This document shows, piece after piece, positions 26,501-35,101 of a stretch of DNA of 64,000 nt. Every line of letters starts with the position of its first letter. The stretch's first letter is position 1. The notes beneath the pieces are model-generated. The model was not told the origin of the DNA. It did not search any database and worked only from the letters and a program-made list of their open reading frames with translations. Source of the DNA: Amaricoccus sp. (lineage in GTDB: Bacteria; Pseudomonadota; Alphaproteobacteria; Rhodobacterales; Rhodobacteraceae); NCBI RefSeq assembly GCF_017993425.1, contig NZ_JAGOMQ010000012.1, positions 41,271 through 105,270 of the forward strand. Direction: 5' to 3'. A program made the position numbers and the translations under genes.

Positions 26501-27485
26501 GATCGGCAGCACCGGGGCCAACGTGCTCGAGGGCGGCGACGGCAACGACACGATCAGCGGCCTCGGCGGCGTCGACACGGCGAGCTACGCCTCGGCGACG
26601 ATCGGGGTGAGCGTGAACCTGTCGCTGACCGCCGCGCAGAACACCATCGGCGCCGGCATCGACACGATCACCGGCGTGGAGAACCTGCTCGGCTCGTCGC
26701 TCAACGACACGCTGACCGGCAACGCGGGCGCGAACCTGCTGCAGGGCGGCGTCGGCAACGACACGCTGCGCGGCCTCGACGGGGTGGACGACCTGCGCGG
26801 CAACGACGGCAACGACACGCTGGACGGAGGCGCCGGCGCCGACGTGATGGCGGGCGGGACCGGCAACGACACCTATGTGGTGAGCGAGGCGGGCGACACG
26901 CTCTCAGAGGACGTCGCGGCCAGCGGCGGCAACGACCTGGTGCAGTCGGCGGTCGACTGGACGCTGGCCGACGGGTTCGAGCGGCTGACGCTGACGGGGA
27001 CGGTGGCGCTGGTCGGTAACGGCAACGCGGCGAACAACACCATCGGCGGCAACTCGCTGGCGAACACGCTGCGCGGTCTCGCGGGCAACGACACGCTGAA
27101 CGGCGGCGGCGGCGACGACGTGCTGATTGGCGGGGCCGGGGTCGACACGCTGAACGGCGGGGCGAACAACGACACGTTCGTGTTCCAGTCGGTCAGCGAC
27201 TCGCCCTTCGCGACGCCGGACGTGATCACCGCCTTCGACGTGGCCGGGCCGAACCCGGGGGACCGGATCGACGTCTCCGGGATCGACGCCAACGGAGCGG
27301 GGGCCGGCGACGGGGCCTTCACCTTCGGCTCGACGGCGGCGGGGGGCCTATGGACGGTGAACGTCGGGCAGGACACCTTCGTCTACGCCAACCTCGACGC
27401 CGACGTGGATCCCGAGTTCGCCATCCGCATCACCGACGGGGCGACCAGCGCGGGCTCGTACACGCTGGCGGACTTCATCCTCTGA
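23571..27485 (+). CDS. Large RTX (hemolysin-type calcium-binding) secreted protein
   Basis: 1304 residues starting MAVINGGPGPDPLNG, with no Sec signal, as expected for type I secretion. Nearly all of it is built of GGxGxDxLx nonapeptides that bind calcium outside the cell. The first two-thirds are four modules of about 183 residues (period about 550 bp). Each pairs RTX repeats with a beta segment of the form ILRFESSYDITGATLVGIEQ and an AAQ..QF.L.SGYA block. The C-terminal third has AGADTASY-type segments, then a serralysin-like end (DVITAFD, GDRIDVSGIDAN) and a final TLADFIL typical of type I signals. No enzymatic domain is visible. A structural or adhesive surface role is inferred. No T1SS genes are nearby. 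Confidence 0.92.
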   Translation: MAVINGGPGPDPLNGTAAADTLNGLGGNDTLDGGAGIDTLNGGDDDDLLRMRLGDIGNGGAGDDILSIVESLPAQLNGNAGYDIIRFENGFDISGATVTGVEQVNLYGNVQMTAAQLGLFQLVSGYAAGYTSGQITLTAGGTANVFLDSTLTSGFTLYGSAQNDNITFDPLRTVNVTFWGGVGNDTVNAGAGNDNLNGQDGNDTLNGGGGADTLDGGTGVDTLNGGGGDDLLRVRAGTTANGAAGNDILSVNASLPAVLNGGADYDILRFESSYDITGATLVGIEQLNVYGDVRMTAAQFNQFSEVAGYASNYTTGQVTLTAGGTASVALNPTMSAYFYLYGSAQNDIITFDPTRATTINAFMRDGNDTVNGGAGNDNLNGENGDDTLNGLGGNDLLDGGAGVNAMNGGAGDDTIRVRAGDTAIGGAGLDLFSINGSLPAVINGGGDRDTIRFESSYDISSATVTGVEQVNVYGNAQMTAAQLNSFQLVSGYASNYTTGQIELTAGGVVSNLRLDTTLTAYFYLYGSAQNDNITFDPARTTPIFAIMRDGNDRVNGGAGNDSLDGGNGADTLNGGGGDDLIDGGADIDTLNGGGGNDVVRVRAGDTGAGGSGADIMDVWESGPATIDGGSDRDILRFNSSYDVSGSTIIGIEQLNAYGNVQMTAAQLDQFQLVSGYASNYTSAQVSLTAAGTADIFLDSTLTAGFRLYGSAGNDIITYDPTRTINTTTTAGEGNDTINGGGGIDYIAGEGGNDRLFGFGGNDNLQGGLGTDTLRGGGGDDLIVGYSGSAFGDSNDSASDQLFGEDGNDTLAMSALDVGDGGAGDDRLIASGAATMSGGDGNDYVIGSFGNDIMSGNAGTDTVSYEQTGSPVTVDLQITAAQNTGAGSGFDTLTSFENLTGGFGSDTLLGTAGANVLRGLGGNDTLNGRGGADTASYVGTAAVTVDLRIAGQQNTLGAGLDTLIAIENLIGSSGDDTLIGSTGANVLEGGDGNDTISGLGGVDTASYASATIGVSVNLSLTAAQNTIGAGIDTITGVENLLGSSLNDTLTGNAGANLLQGGVGNDTLRGLDGVDDLRGNDGNDTLDGGAGADVMAGGTGNDTYVVSEAGDTLSEDVAASGGNDLVQSAVDWTLADGFERLTLTGTVALVGNGNAANNTIGGNSLANTLRGLAGNDTLNGGGGDDVLIGGAGVDTLNGGANNDTFVFQSVSDSPFATPDVITAFDVAGPNPGDRIDVSGIDANGAGAGDGAFTFGSTAAGGLWTVNVGQDTFVYANLDADVDPEFAIRITDGATSAGSYTLADFIL

Positions 27486-27492
27486 CACAAAA

Positions 27493-27521
27493 GCCGCGCC
27501 GGCCCTTTGGGCCGACGCGGC
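27493..27521 (+). terminator. Hairpin after the first RTX gene
   Basis: A 13-bp stem with one mismatch (27493-27505 with 27509-27521) and a TTT loop, 8 bases after the stop codon. There is no T-run, so it may only stabilise the 3' end or act with Rho. Confidence 0.55.
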
Positions 27522-27647
27522 CGAAGTATCGGCCTGCGAGTACTGCGGAATTCACGCCCATTGCGAGGCCGAGCCGGCGTTGTTACCCTGCGCCACGGGT
27601 GACAACGCGCCGGATTTCTCGCGGCGTCTGGGGTGAGGAGACCGGCA

Positions 27648-30479
27648 ATGGCCGTCATCAACGGCGACGACAATCCCAATACGCTGAACGGCGGGGCCGA
27701 GAACGACACGCTGAACGGGTTCGGGGGCGACGACACCCTCGACGGGCGCACGGGCATCGACACGCTGAACGGCGGCGAGGGGAACGACAGGCTGATCATC
27801 CGCGAGGACGACAGCGGCTTCGGCGGCGCCGGCGACGACGTGCTGGAGGTGAGCGACGACGAGCCCCTCGTGCTGAGCGGCGGGGCCGGCTACGACATCC
27901 TGCACATCACCGGCGGCTGGAACATCACCGGCGCGACGCTCTCCGGGATCGAGCAGTTGAACCTGCGCGGTCGAGTCTTTCCGTCGGCCGAAATGACCAC
28001 AGCGCAGCTCGCGCAGTTCTCCCTCGTCTCCGGCTCCACCGCGACCGACGACGACGCCGAGCTGACGCTGACGACGGGCGGCGCGGCGAGCGTGAACCTG
28101 AGCGCCACCCTGAGCGAGGGCTTCCAGCTCAACGGCTCGGAGCAGGACGACCGCATCACCTTCAACGCGGGCTATCTCGGCAAGATCTGGTTCTTCGGCG
28201 ACGAGGGGAACGACGTCGTCAACGCCGGCGCGGGCGCGGATGAGCTCGATGGCGAGGACGGGAACGACACGCTGAACGGCCTCGGCGGGAGCGACATTCT
28301 CGACGGCGGCGACGGGATCGACACGCTGAACGGCGGGGCGGGCGACGACCTCCTGATCGCGCGCGAGGGCGACACCGCCAATGGCGGCGCGGGCGACGAC
28401 ATGCTCGAGGTAAGCGACGACGCGCCCCTCATGCTGAACGGCGGGGCGGGCTACGACATCCTGCACATCACCGGGAGCTACGACGTCACCGGCTCGACGA
28501 TCGTCGGGGTGGAGCAGCTGAACCTTCGAGGGCGCGTCTTCCCCGTCGCGGAGATGACCACGGCGCAGCTGGCGCAGTTCGCCGTGGTCTCGGGCGTCGA
28601 GGCGACCGACGACGACGCGGAGCTGGACCTGACCGCCGGCGGCACGGCGAGCGTGACGCTGAGCGCCACCCTGACCGAGGGCTTTCAGCTCAACGGCTCT
28701 GTGCAGAACGACGTCATCACCTTCAATGCAGGCTATCTCGGCAAGATCTGGTTCTTCGGCGGCAACGGCGACGACACGGTGAACGCCGCCGCCGGGGCGG
28801 ACGAGCTCAACGGCGATGCGGGCAACGACACGCTGAACGCATTCGGCGGGAACGATGTGCTCCTTGGCGGCCTCGGCGCGGACGTCCTGCGGGGCGGCGC
28901 CGGCGACGACTTCCTCGCCGGCCGGTCGGGCACGGCGATCGACCAGAACGACAGCGCCGCCGACCAGCTGTTCGGCGAGGCAGGGAACGACACGCTGCTG
29001 GTCAATGTCGGCGACACGGCCGACGGCGGCGCGGGGAACGACGTCATCGTCTCCGTCGGGGCGTCGACGCTGATCGGCGGGGACGGCAACGACCGGATCG
29101 TCGCCTCGAACGGGAACGACACGATCTCCGGCGGCGCCGGGACCGACGAGTTGAGCTACGAGCGGACCGCCCAGGTGGTGAATGTCGACCTCGCGATCAC
29201 CGCGCCGCAGGCCACCGGGGGCGGCGGGACCGACACGATCTCGGGGTTCGAGAACCTGACCGGCGGGACCAACTCCGACACCTTGCGCGGCACGACGGGC
29301 GCGAACGTGATCCGCGGGCTGGCCGGGAACGACATCATCGACGGCCGCGGCGGTAGCGATACGGCCAGCTATGTGGGCGCGGGGGCGGTGACGGTCGACC
29401 TGCGCATCGCCGGGCAGCAGAACACGCTCGGCGCCGGGCTCGACACGCTGACCTCGATCGAGAACCTGATCGGGTCGTCCAACAACGACACGCTGACCGG
29501 CACGGCAGGGGCGAACGTCATCGAGGGCGGCACCGGGACGGATATCCTGAACGGGCTCGGCGGCGTGGACACGGCGAGCTACGCCTCGGCGGGGAACCTC
29601 GTCGTGGTGAACCTGTCGGTCGCCGTGGCGCAGAACACGGTCGGCGCGGGGGTGGACACGCTGAGCGGATTCGAGAACCTGCTCGGCTCGGCCTTCGGCG
29701 ACACGCTGACCGGCACGGCGGGCGCGAATCTGCTCCAGGGCGGTCTCGGCAACGACACGCTGCGCGGGCTCGACGGGGTGGACGACCTGCGCGGCAACGA
29801 CGGCAACGACACGCTGGACGGCGGTCTCGGGGCCGACGTGATGACCGGCGGGAACGGCAACGACACCTATGTGCTGAGCGAGGCCGGCGATGTGATGGTG
29901 GAGAGCCTGGCCACGTCCGGGGGCAACGACCTGGTGCAGGCGCCGTTCGACTTCACGCTGGCGGACGGGTTCGAGCGGCTGACGCTCACCGGGGTGGTGG
30001 CGCTGGTCGGAAACGGCAACGCCGCCAACAACACCATCGGCGGGAACGGGCTCGGAAACACGCTGCGCGGGCTCGCCGGGAACGACACGCTGAATGGCGG
30101 CGGCGGGAACGACGTGCTGATCGGCGGGGCCGGAGTCGACACGCTGAACGGCGGGGCGAGCAACGACACGTTCGTGTTCCAGTCGGTGGGCGACTCGGCC
30201 TTCGGGACGCCGGACGTGATCGTCGCCTTCGACGGGGCCGGGGGGAGCCCGGGCGACCGGATCGACGTGTCCGGGATCGACGCGAACGGGTCGGGGGCGG
30301 GCAACGGCGCCTTCACCTTCGGCTCGACGGCGGCGGGGGGGCTGTGGACGGTGGACGTCGGGCAGGACACCTTCGTCTACGCCAACCTCGACGCCGACGT
30401 GGATCCCGAGTTCGCCATCCGCATCACCGACGGGGCGACCGGCGCGGGCTCGTACACGCTGGCGGATTTCGTCCTCTGA
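27648..30479 (+). CDS. Second RTX secreted protein, paralogue of the first
   Basis: 943 residues, starting MAVINGDDNPNTLNG at an ATG with GAGGAG seven bases upstream. It is the same design as the preceding gene but with two beta modules (period about 187 residues), each with ILHITG..N/DITG.T..GIEQLNLR. The C-terminal half is almost the same as that of the first protein, block by block (GRGGSDTASYVGAGAVTVDL, LRGNDGNDTLDGG, ADGFERLTLTG, the serralysin-like end and TLADFVL). This indicates tandem duplication with later change of module number. Secretion by a type I system encoded elsewhere is expected. Confidence 0.92.
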   Translation: MAVINGDDNPNTLNGGAENDTLNGFGGDDTLDGRTGIDTLNGGEGNDRLIIREDDSGFGGAGDDVLEVSDDEPLVLSGGAGYDILHITGGWNITGATLSGIEQLNLRGRVFPSAEMTTAQLAQFSLVSGSTATDDDAELTLTTGGAASVNLSATLSEGFQLNGSEQDDRITFNAGYLGKIWFFGDEGNDVVNAGAGADELDGEDGNDTLNGLGGSDILDGGDGIDTLNGGAGDDLLIAREGDTANGGAGDDMLEVSDDAPLMLNGGAGYDILHITGSYDVTGSTIVGVEQLNLRGRVFPVAEMTTAQLAQFAVVSGVEATDDDAELDLTAGGTASVTLSATLTEGFQLNGSVQNDVITFNAGYLGKIWFFGGNGDDTVNAAAGADELNGDAGNDTLNAFGGNDVLLGGLGADVLRGGAGDDFLAGRSGTAIDQNDSAADQLFGEAGNDTLLVNVGDTADGGAGNDVIVSVGASTLIGGDGNDRIVASNGNDTISGGAGTDELSYERTAQVVNVDLAITAPQATGGGGTDTISGFENLTGGTNSDTLRGTTGANVIRGLAGNDIIDGRGGSDTASYVGAGAVTVDLRIAGQQNTLGAGLDTLTSIENLIGSSNNDTLTGTAGANVIEGGTGTDILNGLGGVDTASYASAGNLVVVNLSVAVAQNTVGAGVDTLSGFENLLGSAFGDTLTGTAGANLLQGGLGNDTLRGLDGVDDLRGNDGNDTLDGGLGADVMTGGNGNDTYVLSEAGDVMVESLATSGGNDLVQAPFDFTLADGFERLTLTGVVALVGNGNAANNTIGGNGLGNTLRGLAGNDTLNGGGGNDVLIGGAGVDTLNGGASNDTFVFQSVGDSAFGTPDVIVAFDGAGGSPGDRIDVSGIDANGSGAGNGAFTFGSTAAGGLWTVDVGQDTFVYANLDADVDPEFAIRITDGATGAGSYTLADFVL

Positions 30480-30488
30480 CGCGGGCGG

Positions 30489-30513
30489 CGCGCCGGCCCC
30501 CCGGGCCGGCGCG
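30489..30513 (+). terminator. Hairpin after the second RTX gene
   Basis: A perfect 11-bp stem (CGCGCCGGCCC with GGGCCGGCGCG) and CCC loop, 9 bases after the stop, just before the convergent ubiG end. No T-run. It could serve both converging transcripts. Confidence 0.55.
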
Positions 30514-30516
30514 GGC

Positions 30517-31266
30517 CTATGCCGGCTTCACGCTGGCGGTGACGTAGTTGACCGAGAGGTCGCGGTCGGAGATGCGCCAGGACCAGCCGAGCGGGTCGAA
30601 GACGAAGCCCTTGCGGTCGACCGGGTCGAGGCCGGCGCCGCGGAGGAGGCCGAAGAGCTCGTCGGGGGTGAGGAACTTGCGCCAGTCGTGGGTGCCTTTG
30701 GGCAGCCAGCGCATGACGTGCTCGGCCCCCACGATCGCCATCAGGAAGGACTTCGGGTTGCGGTTGAGGGTCGAGCAGATCATCAGCCCGCCGGGCCGCA
30801 GCAGCGCCGCGCAGGAGGCGAGGTAGGCGGCCGGGTCGGCGACGTGCTCGACCACCTCCATGTTGAGCACGACGTCGAAGCTCTCGCCCGCCTCGGCGAG
30901 CGCCTCGGCGGTGGTGTGGCGGTAGTCGATGGCGAGGCCGGACTGCCCGGCGTGGAGGCGCGCGACGGGGATGTTGCGGGCGGCGGCGTCGGCGCCGACG
31001 ACCTCGGCCCCGAGCCGCGCCATCGGCTCGCAGAGGAGGCCGCCGCCGCAGCCGATGTCGAGCAGGCGCAGGCCCGCGAAGGGGCGGTCGGCCTTCGGGT
31101 CGCGGGCGAACTCGGCGGCGATCTGGGCGATCACGTAGTCGAGCCGGCAGGGCTGCAGCATGTGCAGCGGCTTGAACTTGCCGTTCGGGTCCCACCATTC
31201 CGCGGCCATCGCCTCGAACTTGGCGACCTCGGCGGGGTCGACGCTGCCTGTTTGCGTTGCGCTCAT
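30517..31266 (-). CDS. ubiG: Ubiquinone biosynthesis O-methyltransferase UbiG
   Basis: 249 residues, the usual length. UbiG makes both O-methylations in ubiquinone synthesis. The N terminus has the hallmark [19 protein letters not shown] and NPCRLDYI-like [12 protein letters not shown]. The SAM site is [18 protein letters not shown], and [14 protein letters not shown] and the [10 protein letters not shown] motif are UbiG-specific. The start is separated by 46 bases from the oppositely oriented peptidase gene. Quinone supply for respiration is its likely role. Confidence 0.96.
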   Translation of the reverse strand: MSATQTGSVDPAEVAKFEAMAAEWWDPNGKFKPLHMLQPCRLDYVIAQIAAEFARDPKADRPFAGLRLLDIGCGGGLLCEPMARLGAEVVGADAAARNIPVARLHAGQSGLAIDYRHTTAEALAEAGESFDVVLNMEVVEHVADPAAYLASCAALLRPGGLMICSTLNRNPKSFLMAIVGAEHVMRWLPKGTHDWRKFLTPDELFGLLRGAGLDPVDRKGFVFDPLGWSWRISDRDLSVNYVTASVKPA

Positions 31267-31312
31267 TTTGCCAACCTGCGATGCTCTGCCCCATGACTTA
31301 CCCGGCGCGCAG

Positions 31313-32287
31313 ATGAAGGAAAACCTCGGGCAGGGCGGGACCGGCCCGCGGAGCGCGCTCTATCCCCCGATCGAGCCGTTCCGGCAGCAGCTGCTCGACA
31401 TGCCGGGCGGACACCGGGTCTATGTCGAGCAATGCGGCCGGCCCGACGGGGAGCCGGTGGTGGTGCTGCATGGCGGGCCGGGAGGCGGCTGCTCGCCGGG
31501 GATGCGGCGGTTCTTCGATCCGAAGCGCTATCGGGCGGTGCTGTTCGACCAGCGCGGCTGCGGGCGGTCGAGCCCGCATGCGAGCGTGGAGAACAACACG
31601 ACCTGGGACCTCGTCGCCGACATCGAGCGGATTCGCGTCGATCTCGGGATCGAGCGGTGGACGGTGTTCGGGGGCTCGTGGGGGGCCTGCCTCGCGCTGC
31701 TCTATGCGCAGGCGCATCCCGAGCGGGTCGAGGCGCTGGCGTTGCGCGGGGTCTTCACGATGACCCGGGCCGAGCTCGACTGGTTCTATGGCGGCGGCGC
31801 GGGGCGGTTCTGGCCGGCGCAGTGGCGGGTCTTCGAGGGGATGGTTCCGGAGGCGGAGCGGGGCGACCTGATCGGGGCCTATCACCGCCGGCTGTTCGGG
31901 GAGGACGCCGAGGCGCAGGGCCGCTTCGCGCGGGCCTGGGCGGGCTGGGAGAGCGCGCTCGCGGTGCTCGATCCGGGCGAGGGGCGGGGGTATCCGTCGT
32001 CGTCCTATTCGCTGGCGTTCGCGCGGCTGGAGAACCACTATTTCATCAACGGCGGCTTCCTGGAGGAGGACGGCCAGGTGATGCGCGACATGGGCCGGAT
32101 CGCGCATATCCCCGGGCGGATCGTGCAGGGCCGCTACGACATGATCTGCCCGCCGCATACTGCGCTGGCGCTGCACGAGGCCTGGCCGGGGTCACGGCTG
32201 GAGATGGTGGCGACGGCGGGACATGCGCTGTCGGAGCCGGGGATCAGCGCCGCGCTGGTGGCGGTGATGGACGAGCTGGGGCGGTAG
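31313..32287 (+). CDS. pip: Proline iminopeptidase
   Basis: 324 residues of the alpha/beta-hydrolase fold, releasing N-terminal proline from peptides. The ATG at 31313 is chosen because [19 protein letters not shown] lies in the standard position. The Shine-Dalgarno is poor, and a seven-codon frame starting at 31293 (MTYPARR) ends with TGA sharing bases with this ATG, so coupling is possible. Visible are the oxyanion loop [12 protein letters not shown], the nucleophile elbow GGSWGACL, an Asp in GRYDMICPP and the catalytic His in [10 protein letters not shown]. Confidence 0.93.
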   Translation: MKENLGQGGTGPRSALYPPIEPFRQQLLDMPGGHRVYVEQCGRPDGEPVVVLHGGPGGGCSPGMRRFFDPKRYRAVLFDQRGCGRSSPHASVENNTTWDLVADIERIRVDLGIERWTVFGGSWGACLALLYAQAHPERVEALALRGVFTMTRAELDWFYGGGAGRFWPAQWRVFEGMVPEAERGDLIGAYHRRLFGEDAEAQGRFARAWAGWESALAVLDPGEGRGYPSSSYSLAFARLENHYFINGGFLEEDGQVMRDMGRIAHIPGRIVQGRYDMICPPHTALALHEAWPGSRLEMVATAGHALSEPGISAALVAVMDELGR

Positions 32288-32297
32288 GCGCCGGGGC

Positions 32298-32330
32298 GTC
32301 CCACAGTGGGACAGCGATCAACTAGTTGAT
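32298..32330. repeat. Palindromic intergenic element, family 2, copy 1
   Basis: A 15-bp palindrome, GTCCCACAGTGGGAC (32298-32312), is followed after four bases by a second one, ATCAACTAGTTGAT (32317-32330). It fills the 51-base gap between two converging genes and could work as a two-way terminator. The same first palindrome plus TCAACTA recurs at 53890-53920. Confidence 0.65.
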
Positions 32331-32338
32331 GTAGCTTA

Positions 32339-33199
32339 TCAATCCGGAAGAAGGTCGCGCATGGGGCCGGCGAGGCGCCAGGCGGCGGCGATGCGGCGGA
32401 GCTTGCCGAGGACGCTGTGGTTGCCGGCGCTGTGCCATTGCGACTGGCGCAGCGCCCAGTAGAGGCGGCGGGCGGCGGGCATTCCGGTCATGTCGCGCAT
32501 GGCGACCTGGAAGGAGCGGTCGGCGACGAACTCGTAGGGGTGGAGGTAGACCATCGGCCGGAGGCCGGCGGCGGCGGCCATGTCCAGGGCGCGGAGCGTC
32601 ACGGCGCCGGGGAAGAGCTTGAGGTAGCTGCCGCCGGACTTGACCGGGGGGAGGAGCGCGGAGGCCTTCTCGCGGGCGACGGGGAAGAGGGCGAGGCGCT
32701 CGAGGCCGAGGGCGCGGCGCATGGCGTCCGCCTCGGCCGCGGAGGCGGCGTTGAGCGAGCTGTCGTAGGCGAGGCGGTTTTCGAGGGCGCGGAAATGCGC
32801 GGTGTCCGAGGCGCTTAGCGAGAAGCGGGGGGCGCGGAAGCCGAGGACGCGCTGGCCGGAGGCGGCCTCCAGGGCGTCGATGGCGCGGGCGAGGTTGGCG
32901 TCGAAGACCTCCGGCGGGTCGAGGCGGCAGGGGTCGTGGAAGTGGTAGTGGCAGGCGATCTCGTGGCCGTCGCCGGCGATCTCGGCGACGATCTCGGGGC
33001 ATTTCGCCGCGACGATCCCGGTGGTGAAGAAGGTGAGGCGGACGCCGGCAAGCTCGGCCTGGAGGAAGGTCTCGATGGCCTCGTAGGCGGCGAAGAGGGC
33101 GTCTCGCCGGACCGGACCGTCGGGGTCGATGCCGTGCTCGCGGCGGAAGTCGTGGGCGATGTCCTCGAAGTCGATCGAGAGCCAGGCGTCGCGGGTCAT
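32339..33199 (-). CDS. Polysaccharide deacetylase family protein
   Basis: 286 residues with the NodB-type fold. It opens LSIDFEDIAHDF, where the DFED acids fit the first NodB motif. HEIACHYHFHDP supplies the metal His pair, and GFRAPRFSLS is the third motif. TSLNAA-like DSSLNAASAAEAD and HPYEF complete the site. Such enzymes remove N-acetyl groups from exopolysaccharide or related glycans. No signal peptide, so it acts in the cytoplasm or on lipid-linked precursors. Its neighbour upstream on the same strand is a carbamoyltransferase, and the two may decorate the same surface glycan, which is inference. Confidence 0.85.
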   Translation of the reverse strand: MTRDAWLSIDFEDIAHDFRREHGIDPDGPVRRDALFAAYEAIETFLQAELAGVRLTFFTTGIVAAKCPEIVAEIAGDGHEIACHYHFHDPCRLDPPEVFDANLARAIDALEAASGQRVLGFRAPRFSLSASDTAHFRALENRLAYDSSLNAASAAEADAMRRALGLERLALFPVAREKASALLPPVKSGGSYLKLFPGAVTLRALDMAAAAGLRPMVYLHPYEFVADRSFQVAMRDMTGMPAARRLYWALRQSQWHSAGNHSVLGKLRRIAAAWRLAGPMRDLLPD

Positions 33200-33255
33200 G
33201 CGGCGCGTTCCGGGGCGACGGCGGCGAAGCGGCGGGAAAGGCTGGGGAAACCGGT

Positions 33256-33295
33256 GCTGGAAGGGGGCTGGAATCCGGCTGGAATCCGGCTTGCC
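33256..33295 (+). repeat. 40-bp element of three 11-bp repeats, copy 1
   Basis: Three head-to-tail units close to GCTGGAATCCG end in GCTTGCC, followed by ATTTTTT. It lies 29 bases beyond the stop of the carbamoyltransferase gene. It is the same at 38 of 40 positions as the reverse complement of 61002-61041. Confidence 0.8.
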
Positions 33296-33323
33296 ATTTT
33301 TTCACGTCTCGTTGACGCGGCGC

Positions 33324-35090
33324 TCACGCCCGCGCCTCCGCGGCCTCGCGCCAGGGGCGGTCGGCGAGGAAGCCGCCGAGGGCGAGGAGGTCGATGTCGG
33401 AGCGGAGGTAGGTGCGGATCGCCTCCTCGGGGGTGTTCACGATCGGCTCCTGGATGTTGAAGGAGGTGTTGAGGAGGACCGGGACGCCGGTGCGGGCGCC
33501 GAAGGCGGTGATCAGGCGGTGGTAAAGGGGGTTCGCCTCGGCCGTCACGGTGTGGACGCGGGCGGTGCCGTCGACATGGGTGACGGCGGGGATGACCGAC
33601 CGCTTCGCGGGGCGGACGTTGGCGAGGATGTTCATGTAGGGGCTTTCCTGCGCCAGCTCGAAGTAGTCGCCGGCGGCCTCGGCGGTGGTCGAGGGGGCGA
33701 AGGGGCGGAAGAGCTCGCGTTTCTTGATCTTGGCGTTCAGCGTCTCGCGGATGGCGTCGTCGCGCGGGTCGGCGAGGATCGAGCGCGCGCCGAGCGCGCG
33801 CGGGCCGAACTCGGTACGGCCCTGGTGCCAGGCGACGACGCCGCCCGAGGCCAGCGTCTCCACCGCGGCGGCGACGCGGGCCGCCTCGTCGGCGCGGCGG
33901 GGGAGCGGCAGGCCGAGGTCGCGGAAGGCGCGCGCGATCTCGTCGTCGGTGAAGGAGGGGCCGAGATAGGGGCTGGTCACGTCGGGGGCGGGCAGGCCCC
34001 GGGCCGCGAGGTGGGCGAGCGCGGCGCCGATGGCGCAGCCGGCGTCGTGCGGCGCGGGGGGCGCGACGATCTCCTCGAAGAGCCCCGATTGCAGGACGCG
34101 GCCGTTGGCGGTGACGTTGAGGGCGCAGCCGCCCGAGAGGGCGAGGCGGGTGGCGTCGGGGTGCGCCGCGCGGGCCCAGGCGAGCAGGCGGCGCTGGGCG
34201 GTCTCGAAGGCGGCCTGCACGGAGGCGGCGAGGACGAGATGGCCCTCGGTCGGCTCCTCGTCCGGGCGGCGGGGCGGGCCGACGAGGGCGGCGAGCGCCG
34301 GGGGGAAGTCGCCGCGGAGCGCCCGGTGGTAGTCGCAGAGCGCCGGGTCGATGGCGTAGGCGCCGTCGGGGCCGACGCGGAGGACGCGCTCGAGCAGCAG
34401 GTCGCGCAGTCGCGGCTCGCCGTAGGGGGCGAGGCCCATCATCTTGTACTCGCCCTCGAGCATCCGGAAGCCGAGGTAGCCGGTGAAGGTCGAGTAGAAA
34501 TGCCCGAGCGAGTTCGGCCAGCGCACCCGGCGCAGGTCGCGGCGGCGGCCGTTCTCGACCAGCGTCAGCACGGTCGAGTCGCTCTCGCCGCCGCCGTCGT
34601 AGGAGAGCGACAGGCAGGTCGGCCAGCCGCGCAGCGCCTCGGCGTAGAGCTGGTGGGTGAGGTGGTGGTCGTAATGCGCGACCTCGGCGCGGCACTGGCC
34701 GAAGGCGGCGGCGAGGATGCGGCGGATGCGGAAGAGGTCGGCCCAGCTGCCGCCCTCCTCGGGGCGCGCGTCGCGGTCGCGGCCGCCGAGGAGCGAGGCG
34801 CGGGTGCGCGTCGCCATCGAGGCGAAGGCGGCGGGCGAGCCCAGGGCGCGGCCGAGCGTGCCGCGGATGCGGGTCCCGACCGCCCAGGGCCGCCAGTAGA
34901 CGGCGACGGCGTCGACCTCGGCCATGGCGGCGCCCGCGATCCGCAGGCATTCGGCGATGGCCCGCAGCGGGAAGGCGCCGTCGTTCTTGATGCGGCTGAG
35001 GCGTTCCTCCTCGATGGCGGCGACGAGCACGCCGTCCCGCACGAGACAGGCGGCGGACGTTCCCATCGTGGCGAGGCCGAGGACGATCAT
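33324..35090 (-). CDS. NodU/CmcH-family carbamoyltransferase
   Basis: 588 residues from the ATG at 35090 (MIVLGLATMGTSAACLVRDG). The family uses carbamoyl phosphate and ATP to carbamoylate sugars or antibiotics. The N-terminal Kae1-like domain shows YDHHLTHQLYAE (metal His residues), SLSYDGGGESDS, EGEYKMMGLAPYG and LSGGCALNVTANG. The C-terminal part has WHQGRTEFGPRALGARSILADP, FRPFAPS and LLNTSFNIQEPIV, all diagnostic. A longer frame runs upstream through the META gene but has no homology there. It is preceded 11 bases upstream by the META-domain gene and followed by the deacetylase, suggesting glycan modification. Confidence 0.93.
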   Translation of the reverse strand: MIVLGLATMGTSAACLVRDGVLVAAIEEERLSRIKNDGAFPLRAIAECLRIAGAAMAEVDAVAVYWRPWAVGTRIRGTLGRALGSPAAFASMATRTRASLLGGRDRDARPEEGGSWADLFRIRRILAAAFGQCRAEVAHYDHHLTHQLYAEALRGWPTCLSLSYDGGGESDSTVLTLVENGRRRDLRRVRWPNSLGHFYSTFTGYLGFRMLEGEYKMMGLAPYGEPRLRDLLLERVLRVGPDGAYAIDPALCDYHRALRGDFPPALAALVGPPRRPDEEPTEGHLVLAASVQAAFETAQRRLLAWARAAHPDATRLALSGGCALNVTANGRVLQSGLFEEIVAPPAPHDAGCAIGAALAHLAARGLPAPDVTSPYLGPSFTDDEIARAFRDLGLPLPRRADEAARVAAAVETLASGGVVAWHQGRTEFGPRALGARSILADPRDDAIRETLNAKIKKRELFRPFAPSTTAEAAGDYFELAQESPYMNILANVRPAKRSVIPAVTHVDGTARVHTVTAEANPLYHRLITAFGARTGVPVLLNTSFNIQEPIVNTPEEAIRTYLRSDIDLLALGGFLADRPWREAAEARA

Positions 35091-35101
35091 GCGCGGGCGG
35101 G

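Noticed and set aside
23571..30479. CRISPR or satellite DNA suggested by dense repeats
   Set aside because: The repeats are in frame and encode calcium-binding nonapeptides. There are no constant direct repeats with unique spacers and no cas genes.
33256..33302. Sigma-54 promoter for a protein gene
   Set aside because: The GG/GC spacing fits, but the site faces the 3' end of a gene on the opposite strand in both copies, and no protein gene lies downstream in that orientation.
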